Below the pieces are notes generated by a model that was not told the DNA's origin, did no database searches, and was given only the letters and a program-made list of their open reading frames with translations. Shown in pieces: positions 54,052 through 63,755 of a DNA stretch of 64,000 nucleotides. The stretch's first letter is position 1. Every line of letters begins with the position of its first letter. Source of the DNA: JBMNFI01 sp050949225 (GTDB lineage: Bacteria > Bacillota > Dehalobacteriia > UBA4068); NCBI GenBank assembly GCA_050949225.1, contig JBMNFI010000001.1, positions 840,447-904,446 of the forward strand. The letters run 5' to 3'. A program made the translations under genes and the position numbers.

Positions 54052-54848
54052 CTAATATAACCATATTATCAATATTATTAATTGTAAAACTTTTTCCTTC
54101 AAACTGCCTTCTGTTTTAATAAGTCCACTATATAAGCCTGAATAATATAAATCACTTTTTTCAGGATCAAGATAAAACCACCCTAAGTCTATAAAGACTT
54201 CTTCCTTATTATTAGTTATCGCAAGATTTATTGGAACAATATTATCACTTATAGTAACTTCATCTATTGTATCTCGTTCATCTGTATCCCGTTCATCAAT
54301 ATTTTGGCTTTTCAATGTGCGGAATAACCCCGAAAAAGGAATTTTGTCTTTTACTCCTCGTTTCTCTATGGAGAAGTCTTTTAGCAAAATTGCTCTTTCA
54401 TATTGCTCTAATTCTGGCAAAAGAATTTCATCAGTGTAAATAATATTATCAGATTCATCATTATTTTCTTCCGGCAAATAAATATAGAATTTCGTGTAAT
54501 TATCAAGATTTAAGTACTCTGACTTAAACTCATCAATAGCATCCTTACGACAAAATACAAAATTTTCAAAATCGATTAAAATGAGATTTCCTCCACCAAT
54601 AGGACAACTAAAAACTGTGTTTTTGGCATATATTAAATTACTTAAAGGATTTCCATAATTAATTAAGCCTATATGATCACCTATAGGGAAATTAATCTTG
54701 CTTTTTCTTCCTCAATACGTTGATATTCAACATCATTATAAAATATATTTCCTTTTGTATTGCCTTTTATTTCTACGAGTTCATAATCACTATTTTGTGC
54801 CTAGCATATCAAAATAAAAATAGTACATATTAAAATAAACTTCTTCAT
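54052..54848 (-). pseudogene. Broken secreted-protein gene behind guaA
   Basis: An ATG three bases after the guaA stop begins MKKFILICTIFILIC, a signal or lipoprotein leader, then TAG at 54801-54803. The same frame continues with AQNSDYELVEIKGN and ends near 54700. There the protein passes into another frame (KINFPIGDHIGLINYG…), which runs through ENNDESDN and stops at 54052. So there is one nonsense codon plus one frameshift, the latter in an A/T run at about 54690-54712. The intact protein would have had about 260 residues; no family recognised. Confidence 0.7.
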
Positions 54849-54851
54849 AAT

Positions 54852-56402
54852 TTATTCCCACTCAATTGAAGCCGGTGGCTTGCTAGTGATATCATAAACA
54901 ACTCTATTTACATGATTCACTTCGTTAACAATGCGCTTAGAAACGGTCTCCAGCACCTCATACGGTAAACGAACCCAGTCTGCCGTCATAAAATCATCTG
55001 TGTTAACTACACGCAAAGCAATTGTATAGTCATAACTGCGTTCATCATCCACCACTCCCACACTACGCAAACCGGTCAACACTGTAAAATATTGACTGGC
55101 TTTGCCCGTAAGGTTATTGTTCTCTATTTCTTCGCGCAAAATCAAATCAGAATCCTTGACAATGGTTAACTTTTCTGCAGTAATATCACCAATTATTCTA
55201 ATTGCCAAGCCAGGGCCGGGAAATGGTTGGCGCCACACCATCTCAGATGGCAATCCCAGCTCCTCTCCCAGTTTGCGCACTTCATTTTTAAAAAGATATC
55301 GCAGCGGTTCAACTACCCCACAAAAAGGCAAATCATCCGGCAACCCTCCTACATTATGGTGGCTTTTTATGACTGCCGCAGCGCCCCCGCCTGATTCAAT
55401 CACATCCGGATAAATAGTCCCTTGTGCCAAAAAGTCCAATTTACCAACAGCTTTAGCTGCCTCTCCAAAAACTTCCACAAATTCATTTCCGATTATCTTG
55501 CGTTTTTTTTCTGGTTCAGTAACACCGGCTAATTTATCCAAAAATCGTTTTGAAGCATCAATAACCTGCAAGTTTTTTCCTAAACGAGGCTTAAATACTG
55601 CCTCAACCTCTTCTCGCTCATTTTTACGTAAAAGACCATGATCGACAAAGATACAGGTCAAACGATCCCCAATAGACTGGTGCAATAAAGCAGCAACCAC
55701 TGCCGAATCTACTCCACCTGATAACCCTAATAAAACATTCTTATCCTTTACCTGTCCCTTGATTAATTTGATTGCCTCCTGCGCATAAGAGGACATATCC
55801 CAGTCACCCTGACAGCCACATATCTCAAATAAAAAGTTTTGAAAAACAAGATTACCTTGCAGCGTATGTGCCACTTCCGGATGAAACTGCACCCCATAAA
55901 ATTGTCTTTTTTCATTTTCCATGGCCGCATACGGGCAATGATCACTATGGGCGATGGCTTTAAAACCCGGTGGCAATTCCGCTACCTGCAAAGCTTGCCC
56001 CATCCAAACCTGCATTTTTTTATCCAGCGCCTTTAAAAGGCGACTATCCTGAGTATTGACATAATTCCTTCCCTCTTCACACTGCTGGAGAGTTTGTATC
56101 TTCCCACCTAACATCGAGGCCATCAGCTGCATTCCATAACAAATACCCAGGACAGGCACTCCCAGCTCAAAAACCTCTTGTGGACAACTAAAGGTTTGCA
56201 AATCCACTGCAGAGGCGGGTCCTCCGGAAAGGATAATTCCTCGTGGGCTTTTGGCCTTAATTTCCTCTATAGACGCAGTAAAAGGTACGATTTCACAATA
56301 AACATTAGCAGCCCGAACACAGCGAGCAATCAATTGGCTGTATTGTGCACCAAAATCAATTAAAACGATCATTTCTCGTTTATTATTTGCGATAAAAGAC
56401 AA
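54852..56402 (-). CDS. guaA: GMP synthase (glutamine-hydrolysing)
   Basis: 516 residues. It aminates XMP to GMP. The class I glutamine amidotransferase domain (about 10-200) has the nucleophile in GICYGMQ and His-x-Glu in FHPEV; the ATP-pyrophosphatase domain has the PP-loop SGGVDS near 229; the C-terminal dimerisation domain ends in TSKPPASIEWE. The start is TTG at 56402 with GGAGG seven bases upstream; an ATG ten codons later lacks a site. A broken gene follows three bases after its stop. Confidence 0.96.
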   Translation of the reverse strand: MSFIANNKREMIVLIDFGAQYSQLIARCVRAANVYCEIVPFTASIEEIKAKSPRGIILSGGPASAVDLQTFSCPQEVFELGVPVLGICYGMQLMASMLGGKIQTLQQCEEGRNYVNTQDSRLLKALDKKMQVWMGQALQVAELPPGFKAIAHSDHCPYAAMENEKRQFYGVQFHPEVAHTLQGNLVFQNFLFEICGCQGDWDMSSYAQEAIKLIKGQVKDKNVLLGLSGGVDSAVVAALLHQSIGDRLTCIFVDHGLLRKNEREEVEAVFKPRLGKNLQVIDASKRFLDKLAGVTEPEKKRKIIGNEFVEVFGEAAKAVGKLDFLAQGTIYPDVIESGGGAAAVIKSHHNVGGLPDDLPFCGVVEPLRYLFKNEVRKLGEELGLPSEMVWRQPFPGPGLAIRIIGDITAEKLTIVKDSDLILREEIENNNLTGKASQYFTVLTGLRSVGVVDDERSYDYTIALRVVNTDDFMTADWVRLPYEVLETVSKRIVNEVNHVNRVVYDITSKPPASIEWE

Positions 56403-56529
56403 AACAAATCCTCCTCTTTTATAAACTTCTTTTTCATTTCCTATCTTTTAAATTATAACCTTATATCAACTGTTTTGGCAAGAAATAATCGCTAATAGGC
56501 GGAAATATTTTACTAAATCTGCTTATTTA

Positions 56530-56538
56530 TGATATAAT
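56530..56538 (+). promoter_or_regulatory. Extended -10 promoter of gatCAB
   Basis: TGATATAAT at 56530-56538, with a possible -35 TTTACT 18 bases upstream of TATAAT. Confidence 0.6.
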
Positions 56539-56589
56539 ATTAGAGTTAATATTTAGTTTCTGATTTTATTTAAGAAAAGAGGTTCTGTT

Positions 56590-56874
56590 ATGAATATTTC
56601 CCTTCTCGATATTGAGAAATTAGCTGATGCGGCAAAAATTGCTTTGACTGAAGCGGAAAAAACCGCTTTTCAGGAAAAAATGAATGCCACAGCAGTCTGC
56701 ACTAAAAAAATCCAGGAATTAGATGCCGATGGCATAAAACCTACCACACATATCTTATACCAGGAAAATATTTTTAGAGAGGATACTGTGGGGAACTGTT
56801 TGACTAACGAAGTAGCTTTGGCCAATGCTCCGGAAACCGAAAACGGCTGTTTCAAAGTGCCTAAAATATTATAA
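56590..56874 (+). CDS. gatC: Aspartyl/glutamyl-tRNA amidotransferase subunit C
   Basis: 94 residues. The small linker subunit stabilising GatA on GatB. DIEKLADAAKIALTEAEK at 7-24 and the C-terminal REDTVGNCLTNEVALANAPETENGCFKVPKIL pattern are typical. AAAGAGG precedes the ATG. First gene of gatCAB. Confidence 0.93.
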   Translation: MNISLLDIEKLADAAKIALTEAEKTAFQEKMNATAVCTKKIQELDADGIKPTTHILYQENIFREDTVGNCLTNEVALANAPETENGCFKVPKIL

Positions 56875-56910
56875 TCACCATTTTATCAGAAATTTTAGGA
56901 GGTCTTACCT

Positions 56911-58359
56911 TTGTCTATTTTAAACTCAACCATTTATCAATTGGCAGATCTTTTAGATAAAAAAGAAATATCATCTGTAGAATTAACAAAGACATACCTA
57001 GCTCAGGCAGATAAATTGCAACAAAAAATTGCCGCTTATATCACTATTATGGCTGATGAAGCTCTTAAAAGCGCACAGGAAAGCGATCAAAGACGTCAAA
57101 CTGCTCAAACACTGGGGCCTCTTGATGGAATCCCCTTAGCTTTATCAGACAACTTTTGCACCTCGGGGACTGTTACTACTTGTGCCTCAAAAATGCTGGA
57201 AAATTTTCTGCCGCCCTATAATGCTGCCTGCTGGCAAAAATTGCATGATCAAGGGGCCGTTTTGCTCGGTAAATGCAATATGGATGAATTCACTGTGGGT
57301 TCTTCTTCATTTTTCGGCAATACTAAAAACCCCTATGATACAGAACATCCCCTTGATGGCAGCGGTGGTGCTGCCGCCATCGTAGCTGCCCGTATGGCCG
57401 CCTACACCTTAGGTGTTGACACTGACGGTTCACTGCGGCGGCCGGCAGCCTCTTGCGGAGTAGTAGGCTTAAAACCCACTTACGGACGTATTTCACGTTA
57501 TGGTATAATTCCCAGCGTTTCATCCATGGATCAAGCGGGGATCTGCTCTTCAAGCATAGCAGATTGTGCCCTGCTTTTAGCAACGTTGGCCGGGCAAGAT
57601 GCCAATGATTCCACTTCCGCTCCGGTAGATCCGCTTGATTATACAGCAGCCTGTCAGGATAATTTACAGGGACTAAAAATTGGTTTGCCTACGGAATACT
57701 TTCCCGCAGATCTTGACCCTCTTATCTCGAAAAAGGTTCAAGAAGCAGCAGACAAACTTCAAGAAATGGGCGCAAAAATTATTCCCGTTTCTTTACCACA
57801 TAGTCAATACGCCTCGGCCACCGGCTATATTTTGACTGCGGCAGAGGCCGGCTCTAATCTATCTCGCTATCATGGTACTTGCTATGGCTTGCGTGTAGAA
57901 AAAAACAATGTCAATGATATGTTTGCGGCCACACGTGCACAGGGCTTTGGTGAGGGGATAAAAATGCTGACATTGATGGGTATTTATTTTCTTTCATCCG
58001 GACAGTATGAAGCTTATTATCATAAAGCCCTGCAGGTACGAACCCTGATTAAAGATGATTATGATCAAGTTTTTAACAAGGTCGATGCCTTATTAACCCC
58101 TACCACGCTTGCCACAGCAAATAAAACTCCTGAAGCAACTAATGCCAAAGAACCACATGAGGATAAATTCTTTACTGTATCTGCCAACTTAGCGGGTCTG
58201 CCCGCCTTAACCATCCCTTATGGTCTGCTTGATGACAGGCCCTTTGGTCTGCAACTGGTCGGCTCTGCCTTTGATGAGGGCAAGCTTTTCACCATTGGGC
58301 AGGCTTTAGAAAATATCGCCGGCAGGTCACCATTGCCAAAATTGGCAGAGGAGGTATAA
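56911..58359 (+). CDS. gatA: GatA-like amidase subunit with altered active site
   Basis: 482 residues, full-length amidase-signature protein, start TTG (AGGAGG seven bases upstream). In canonical GatA (S. aureus numbering as I recall it) Lys79, cis-Ser154 and Ser178 form the catalytic triad, and Arg358 and Asp425 hold glutamine. Here position 79 is Ser (LALSDN instead of IKDN), the GGSSGGS loop is DGSGGA, the Arg pair is Met352-Leu353, and the Asp is Lys419. Only the nucleophile Ser174 (TDGS) remains. The rest of the fold is well kept. It should therefore not release ammonia from glutamine. It is in one operon with intact-looking gatC and gatB. Confidence 0.9.
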   Translation: MSILNSTIYQLADLLDKKEISSVELTKTYLAQADKLQQKIAAYITIMADEALKSAQESDQRRQTAQTLGPLDGIPLALSDNFCTSGTVTTCASKMLENFLPPYNAACWQKLHDQGAVLLGKCNMDEFTVGSSSFFGNTKNPYDTEHPLDGSGGAAAIVAARMAAYTLGVDTDGSLRRPAASCGVVGLKPTYGRISRYGIIPSVSSMDQAGICSSSIADCALLLATLAGQDANDSTSAPVDPLDYTAACQDNLQGLKIGLPTEYFPADLDPLISKKVQEAADKLQEMGAKIIPVSLPHSQYASATGYILTAAEAGSNLSRYHGTCYGLRVEKNNVNDMFAATRAQGFGEGIKMLTLMGIYFLSSGQYEAYYHKALQVRTLIKDDYDQVFNKVDALLTPTTLATANKTPEATNAKEPHEDKFFTVSANLAGLPALTIPYGLLDDRPFGLQLVGSAFDEGKLFTIGQALENIAGRSPLPKLAEEV

Positions 58360-58361
58360 CC

Positions 58362-59807
58362 ATGACTAAATATCTCACAACCATCGGACTGGAATTCCAT
58401 GCCGAGCTTAAAACCAACACTAAGCTCTTTTGTTCTTGCCCTACTGCCTGTACCAGTAACCCCAATACTAATGTTTGTCCCGTTTGTTTAGCCCTGCCGG
58501 GGGCTTTACCAGTTCTCAACAAAAGAGCAGTTGACTTAGCCATCAAGGCGGGATTGGCCTTAAACTGTGAAATTTCTCGTTACAGTCAATTTGACCGTAA
58601 AAACTATTTCTACCCTGATTTACCAAAAAGTTATCAAACAACCCAACTTTATCAACCTATTTGCACCAATGGTTATATCATAATTTCCACAAAAGATGGC
58701 GAAAAGAAAATTCGCATTAACCGTATCCATATTGAAGAGGATGCCGGTAAATTGGTACACAGCGGTGATACTATTACCAGTTCTAATTATTCACTGGCCG
58801 ACTATAACAGGGCAGCGGTACCTTTGATTGAAATTGTTACAGAGCCAGACATCGCCTCCGATGAAGAGGCCAAAGAGTTTGCCGAACAACTGCGTTTGAT
58901 ATTACTTTATGCCGGCGTTTCCGATGTTAAAATGGAGCAAGGTTCCTTGCGCTGCGATGTTAATATTTCTTTACGGGCAAACGAAAATGACCCTTTCGGC
59001 ACTAAAGCTGAAATTAAAAATCTCAACTCTTTTAAAGCCGTACAAAGAGCAATTCTTTACGAGGAAAACAGACAGGCTGATTTACTGGACAGTGGTGGTC
59101 ATGTGGTACAGGAAACCAGAACCTTTGATGATTCCAGCGGCAAAACCAGCTCTATGCGAAGTAAAGGGGACTCTCATGATTATCGCTATTTTCCTGATCC
59201 CGACCTGGTAACAACGGTAGTTGATGATGCCTGGATCGAGCAAATACAACAAGAAATACCGGAAGGACCCCAGGAGCGCTTAAATCGTCTCCGTAAAGAA
59301 CATTCCCTTTCAGATTATGATGCACGTCTACTTGTTGAAGAGCCTGCCCTGGCTTTATTTTTCGATCAAGTAATTGAACATTTCGATGAACCAAAAATGA
59401 TCGCCAACTGGCTATTGGGTGATTTATCCCGTCTCTTAAATGACAGTGAAAAGGATTTTGAAACTGTACCTATCAAGCCAAAATATCTGGCAGATCTGCT
59501 GCAACAAGTCAAAAATGCCAACATTAATCAAAATTCCGCTAAAATCGTTTTAGAAGAATTGTTTTATACGGATAAAACTCCAACTGATATTATCGAGGAA
59601 AAAGGGTTTAGTCAAATTTCTGACACATCTAGCTTGGAAAAAGCCGTTAAAGAGGCCATTGCCGCTCATCCTCAACCTGTACAAGATTACCGCAACGGCA
59701 AAAAACAGGCACTGGGTTTTCTTTTAGGGCAAATTATGAAGGCTACTAAAGGGCAAGCTAACCCTCAGATGGTTAAAAAGCTTTTAAGTGAAGAACTGAA
59801 TAAATAG
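58362..59807 (+). CDS. gatB: Aspartyl/glutamyl-tRNA amidotransferase subunit B
   Basis: 481 residues. The kinase/transamidase subunit that phosphorylates Asp/Glu on mischarged tRNA and receives ammonia. GLEFHAEL near 9-16 with the metal-binding Glu and His, a Cys-rich zinc-type site (FCSCP…CPVC), NYFYPDLPKSYQ, EEDAGKL, SLRCDVNISLR and SHDYRYFPDPDL are all present, and the C-terminal YqeY-like tail domain (about 330-481) is complete. ATG two bases after the gatA stop, with GAGGAGG inside gatA. Apart from the odd partner GatA it looks functional. Confidence 0.94.
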   Translation: MTKYLTTIGLEFHAELKTNTKLFCSCPTACTSNPNTNVCPVCLALPGALPVLNKRAVDLAIKAGLALNCEISRYSQFDRKNYFYPDLPKSYQTTQLYQPICTNGYIIISTKDGEKKIRINRIHIEEDAGKLVHSGDTITSSNYSLADYNRAAVPLIEIVTEPDIASDEEAKEFAEQLRLILLYAGVSDVKMEQGSLRCDVNISLRANENDPFGTKAEIKNLNSFKAVQRAILYEENRQADLLDSGGHVVQETRTFDDSSGKTSSMRSKGDSHDYRYFPDPDLVTTVVDDAWIEQIQQEIPEGPQERLNRLRKEHSLSDYDARLLVEEPALALFFDQVIEHFDEPKMIANWLLGDLSRLLNDSEKDFETVPIKPKYLADLLQQVKNANINQNSAKIVLEELFYTDKTPTDIIEEKGFSQISDTSSLEKAVKEAIAAHPQPVQDYRNGKKQALGFLLGQIMKATKGQANPQMVKKLLSEELNK

Positions 59808-59833
59808 AAAAAGTCCCCTTTGGGGACTTTTTC
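59807..59833 (+). terminator. Terminator of gatCAB
   Basis: AAAAAGTCCCC/GGGGACTTTTT stem right after the gatB stop. Confidence 0.9.
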
Positions 59834-59925
59834 TAGCTTTTTAACGGCTATTTATCTTCTTCTATCGATTCTTTCTTCTATTGATTCTATAGAAAAAAAT
59901 AACAACTTATAAATGGGGTATCTTT

Positions 59926-61062
59926 ATGAACATCACCTTAACAGCTCCCTGCAATTTTGGTCTAGAGGCTATTTTAGCTAGGGAAATACGTGATTTAGGT
60001 TTGGAGGTCGGACGCATCAGTGATGGGCGGGTCGATTTTCTTGGGGATTACAATGCGATCTGTTCGGCCAATATTTGGCTGCGTTCTGCCGAACGGATTT
60101 TGGTCAAAGTCGGTGAATTTACTGCTCTTACTTTTGAAGAGCTTTTTCAAAATACTAAAGATCTGCCTTGGGAAAATTGGCTTTGTCAGGATAGTGAATT
60201 TCCTGTAGCCAAAGCCTCTTCTATTAAATCAAAGCTCTTTAGCACTTCCGATATTCAGGCCATCACAAAAAAAGCCATTGTCGAACGCTTAAAAACCGTT
60301 TATCATCTCAGTTGGTTTCCGGAAAGCGGACCACGCTATACTATTCAAGTATTTATTAATAAGGATCTAGTGCAGATTTATCTAGACAGCAGCGGTATCA
60401 GCCTACATAAAAGAGGGTATCGCCAGGACAAAAATATTGCACCAATTAAAGAAACACTGGCCTATTCCTTGGTGGCACTCACCCCCTGGAACCATCGGCG
60501 CTTATTAGTTGATCCGTTATGTGGCAGTGGCACAATTCTCATCGAAGCGGCTCTTAAGGGAATAAACAAGGCACCCGGTCTTAATAATAATTTTGCTGCT
60601 GAGAAATGGCCTCAGATCGCTACCAAAACCTGGCGAGAGGAACGTGCCGCGGCAGAGGCGGCTATTTGCACTGATCTTGACTTTCTTTTACAAGGATACG
60701 ATATAGACGAGCGCGTTTTGCAAGCTGCCCGGCATAATGCAGAGGCGGCCGGGGTAGCCAAACATATACATTTTCAAAAAAGGGACGTGCGCGAATTACG
60801 CAGTAAGGATAAATATGGCTTTATCGTCACCAATCCACCCTATGGCAAAAGGCTGGGCGAAAATGATGCGGTAGAAGAACTTTATAAGGACTTAGGGAAA
60901 GTCTTTCGCACTTTGGACACCTGGTCCTATAACATTATTACCGCCTGCGAGGATTTTGAGCGGCTTTTTAAACGTCGAGCCGATAAAAAGCGAAAGCTTT
61001 ATAATGGGATGATAAAAACTTACCTTTATCAATATTTTGGACCTAAACCACCTAAAAAATAA
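59926..61062 (+). CDS. THUMP-domain rRNA/tRNA N-methyltransferase (RlmL/YpsC type)
   Basis: 378 residues. An N-terminal ferredoxin-like/THUMP half (about 1-165) binds RNA, and the C-terminal Rossmann methyltransferase has DPLCGSGT near 200-207 and the amino-methylation motif TNPPYG near 303. The length matches the short RlmL N-terminal-half homologues (YpsC) of Bacillota. Such enzymes make m2G or N6-methyl marks in 23S rRNA. It follows gatCAB after a terminator. Confidence 0.9.
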   Translation: MNITLTAPCNFGLEAILAREIRDLGLEVGRISDGRVDFLGDYNAICSANIWLRSAERILVKVGEFTALTFEELFQNTKDLPWENWLCQDSEFPVAKASSIKSKLFSTSDIQAITKKAIVERLKTVYHLSWFPESGPRYTIQVFINKDLVQIYLDSSGISLHKRGYRQDKNIAPIKETLAYSLVALTPWNHRRLLVDPLCGSGTILIEAALKGINKAPGLNNNFAAEKWPQIATKTWREERAAAEAAICTDLDFLLQGYDIDERVLQAARHNAEAAGVAKHIHFQKRDVRELRSKDKYGFIVTNPPYGKRLGENDAVEELYKDLGKVFRTLDTWSYNIITACEDFERLFKRRADKKRKLYNGMIKTYLYQYFGPKPPKK

Positions 61063-61070
61063 TCAGCGAC

Positions 61071-61109
61071 AAAAGCCTCCCTTTGCTATCTGGCAAAGGG
61101 AGGCTTTTT
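61071..61109. terminator. Bidirectional terminator
   Basis: AAAAGCCTCCCTTTGC and its complement with a six-base loop, between the convergent methyltransferase and LtaS-like genes. Confidence 0.92.
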
Positions 61110-61115
61110 AGTTAT

Positions 61116-63071
61116 TTATTTATCCACAATCTTTTCTTCGGTTATTTTATAATACTGCCACTGACGCATTTTGTTGACAATTTCGGCTTGCTCATCTGAT
61201 AAAGAAGTCAAATAATTACCATCAGAATCTTTATAAAAGCTCTTACGCCAAATAACAGGCAGCTCTGTCCGAGCTTCATTTAAGAAACTAAAATAGGCAT
61301 CTTGCCCGGAGGCATCTGTCAAATCTGTTAGAATAGCACTCAAATAATTAACACTGATATCACCATCGGCCGGCAAGTTAAGCTCTTTTATGCGTTTGAA
61401 CATATCAAGGTCACTTATCGCCTTACCATTAGTCCAGATCAGATAAGGGGTTTTATAGTTTTTAAAGGCATCCTCCGGTGTTTCCTCGGAGAAAACGGGC
61501 AAACCAAGCTCTTCATAAACAAATTTGTCAGCACCCAAAGCAGGGAGATGATCGCCAAAATAAACCAAAACCACAGGTTCATCTATTTCCTCAAAATAAT
61601 TTGTAAGATCCTTTAAAAGCTCGTCAGCATCCTTTAAGCCATACATATAAACAGATAAAATATCCATTGCATCGTTAGATATTTCTTTATTAAGCGGTAC
61701 CTTTTGAATTTCTACATCATCACCATATTTATCCGCGGGATAACTTAGATGATTTTGAATCGTTACACCAAATTCAAACAAGGGACTTTCGCTGTCCTTC
61801 GCTTTTGCCTCCTCAAAATGAGAAATAAGTCTTTGTCCAAAGGCTTCATCTGAAACGTGTCCGCCTTTATGGTCAGATTTAGGGAAATCACTAACAAAGG
61901 TTTTATCCTCATCTTCTATTCCTAGAAAATTATAAACACTATCACGATTGTAAAACCAGTGTTCACCGGGGTGCATATATTTAGTTTGATAACCAAGTCC
62001 CTTATATAATCTAACAAGGTTGTCCATTTTTTTGCGGATGATGCGAAAAGAGGAGGCCGAAGTTTCACTGATCATATTGGATTGCATACCGGTAATAAAA
62101 TCAAATTCGGTATTTGCCGTACCTGCACCATAACTACTGACAATGATGTGGCCGCTGATAGTATGAGGATCCGCAGCTATGGCCTTAAAGTTTTTCAAAG
62201 GATCATCCTCTGCTGAATAATTAAAAACATCATACTCGGAAATATCAGAAAAGGCCTCATTCATGACAACAATTACGTGTGGCTTTACTTCCGGCTCTTT
62301 TTCAGGGGTAAATTCATTGATCCACCTTTTGACATTTGCAGCGCTATATGTTTCGGGCTTATCGATCGGATAGGTATTAAATTGATAGCAAAAACAAAAG
62401 GTAAATCCTAGCTTTTCATACATTTTTGGCATATTGTTTTTCTTAATCCAATTTTTCAGATATTCTGTATGTTGGGATGTTTTTAGCGTATAGACAAACT
62501 TCGGTGTATAAAAAGTGTTAATGGATAACACTAAAGCTACCGCACAAATAATGGCGCAAATAATATTTGTACGCCATTTGTATTTACGGTTAGGGCTTTT
62601 AATAAAGAAGGCCAAAACATTAAAAAGCACCAACGTAAAAATAATTATACCAATCATCACCATGTTTACTTCAATATTATAAGTACCGGCTGCATTAAAA
62701 GCTTCACCTAAAAGAGAAATATCCCGTGGCACCAGTGGATCAGTTCTAATTACTGTTTTTAAATTGTTGATATAAGAGATTACATTAAAAAATGTCCCCA
62801 CTATCGCAGCTGCACAAAAAACATTACGATAAAGAAAGGTCACAAAGGCTAACAGGAGTACGATCGGTAAAAAGTTTAAAAACAGAACCAACGGGTTTTG
62901 CAGCGCCAAAGTCAAAGCCTTTACAAAAGGACCGGGCTGAATGCACATGGTCGTAATAAGAATAAAACCTGCCGACAGTATGAGCGCCACGATCATCCAA
63001 GGGAGATTCATGCTAATTGCTTTTTTTTCTCGGAAAGCTTTTATTTTCCCTATTAATTCTTTAAATTTCAT
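61116..63071 (-). CDS. LtaS-like phosphoglycerol transferase
   Basis: 651 residues. Five membrane helices in the first 210 residues, then an extracellular sulfatase-fold domain. Likely metal and catalytic residues are visible in VVMNEAFSD, in YGAGTANTEFDF (the Thr nucleophile) and in YFGDHLP (Asp-His). Lipoteichoic acid synthases have this design, using phosphatidylglycerol as donor. Relatives with other donors or glycan targets exist, so the exact product is open. It converges with the methyltransferase gene. Confidence 0.87.
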   Translation of the reverse strand: MKFKELIGKIKAFREKKAISMNLPWMIVALILSAGFILITTMCIQPGPFVKALTLALQNPLVLFLNFLPIVLLLAFVTFLYRNVFCAAAIVGTFFNVISYINNLKTVIRTDPLVPRDISLLGEAFNAAGTYNIEVNMVMIGIIIFTLVLFNVLAFFIKSPNRKYKWRTNIICAIICAVALVLSINTFYTPKFVYTLKTSQHTEYLKNWIKKNNMPKMYEKLGFTFCFCYQFNTYPIDKPETYSAANVKRWINEFTPEKEPEVKPHVIVVMNEAFSDISEYDVFNYSAEDDPLKNFKAIAADPHTISGHIIVSSYGAGTANTEFDFITGMQSNMISETSASSFRIIRKKMDNLVRLYKGLGYQTKYMHPGEHWFYNRDSVYNFLGIEDEDKTFVSDFPKSDHKGGHVSDEAFGQRLISHFEEAKAKDSESPLFEFGVTIQNHLSYPADKYGDDVEIQKVPLNKEISNDAMDILSVYMYGLKDADELLKDLTNYFEEIDEPVVLVYFGDHLPALGADKFVYEELGLPVFSEETPEDAFKNYKTPYLIWTNGKAISDLDMFKRIKELNLPADGDISVNYLSAILTDLTDASGQDAYFSFLNEARTELPVIWRKSFYKDSDGNYLTSLSDEQAEIVNKMRQWQYYKITEEKIVDK

Positions 63072-63407
63072 TGTCTAAAAAAGTCCTTTCTAAAAAAACA
63101 TGTATATACATGTTTCTTCTTGTCTATCCTTGAACATTATATCTTAAAATAGTTTGCTTTACAAACGAAAACTTACTTCTTTACGTGAACTTTAGAAGAA
63201 CTTTCTATTATAAGCTTTTATAGACTATTCTTATAGCCGGGATATCTTCCCCCATAAAAAAATCTTATTAAGCTCTTTCAAATTCTCCCACTAAAAACTT
63301 GATATTATTGCGTTTTGGAATTCATTAAAACACTGCCTCCATTCTAAAAAGAATGGAGGCAGTGTTTTAAGATTTTTTAATAAATGCAAGAAAATAACAG
63401 GCAGAGA
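63072..63407. other. 336-base region between LtaS-like and cupin genes
   Basis: AT-rich, no gene. It holds the cupin terminator at 63327-63368 and the promoter region of the LtaS-like gene. Confidence 0.4.
63327..63368 (-). terminator. Terminator of the cupin gene at 63.5 kb
   Basis: AAAACACTGCCTCCATTC and its complement with a short loop and flanking A/T runs. Confidence 0.9.
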
Positions 63408-63755
63408 TTAAACATCCGCATCTGTTGCAAAGGCTTCCGAGCCCATTGGTGAAATAGTCACATAAAGACGTAAAATATCTTCGCCGGTGTTAATTACCTG
63501 CAAGCTTTCCTGACCATCAACCTGTATCAATTCGCCTGCTTGCAGCAAAGTTTCGTTGCCATCTGTGATAACATTAGCCTCTCCATCCATGACCTGCAAA
63601 AAAAGGGTCGAGTCCAAATGTGTATGGCTCGGCAATATTTCCCCTTTTGCAATATTTAGAACAAAGGTAATAACATTATCGCTTTTAAAAATCATCCGTT
63701 TAGCAATTTTTCCTTCCGGGTTATGAAAATAATCCTGAAAAGTGAACTTCTTCAT
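63408..63755 (-). CDS. Cupin-fold protein with complete metal site
   Basis: 115 residues from ATG 63755 (GGAGGG upstream); the longer frame from 63809 has no ribosome site. Cupin motif 1 G(E)ILPSHTHLDSTLFLQVMDG carries His-x-His and a later strand; motif 2 is DGQESLQVINTG. A small sensor or isomerase-like single-domain cupin; substrate unknown. It has its own terminator. Confidence 0.8.
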   Translation of the reverse strand: MKKFTFQDYFHNPEGKIAKRMIFKSDNVITFVLNIAKGEILPSHTHLDSTLFLQVMDGEANVITDGNETLLQAGELIQVDGQESLQVINTGEDILRLYVTISPMGSEAFATDADV

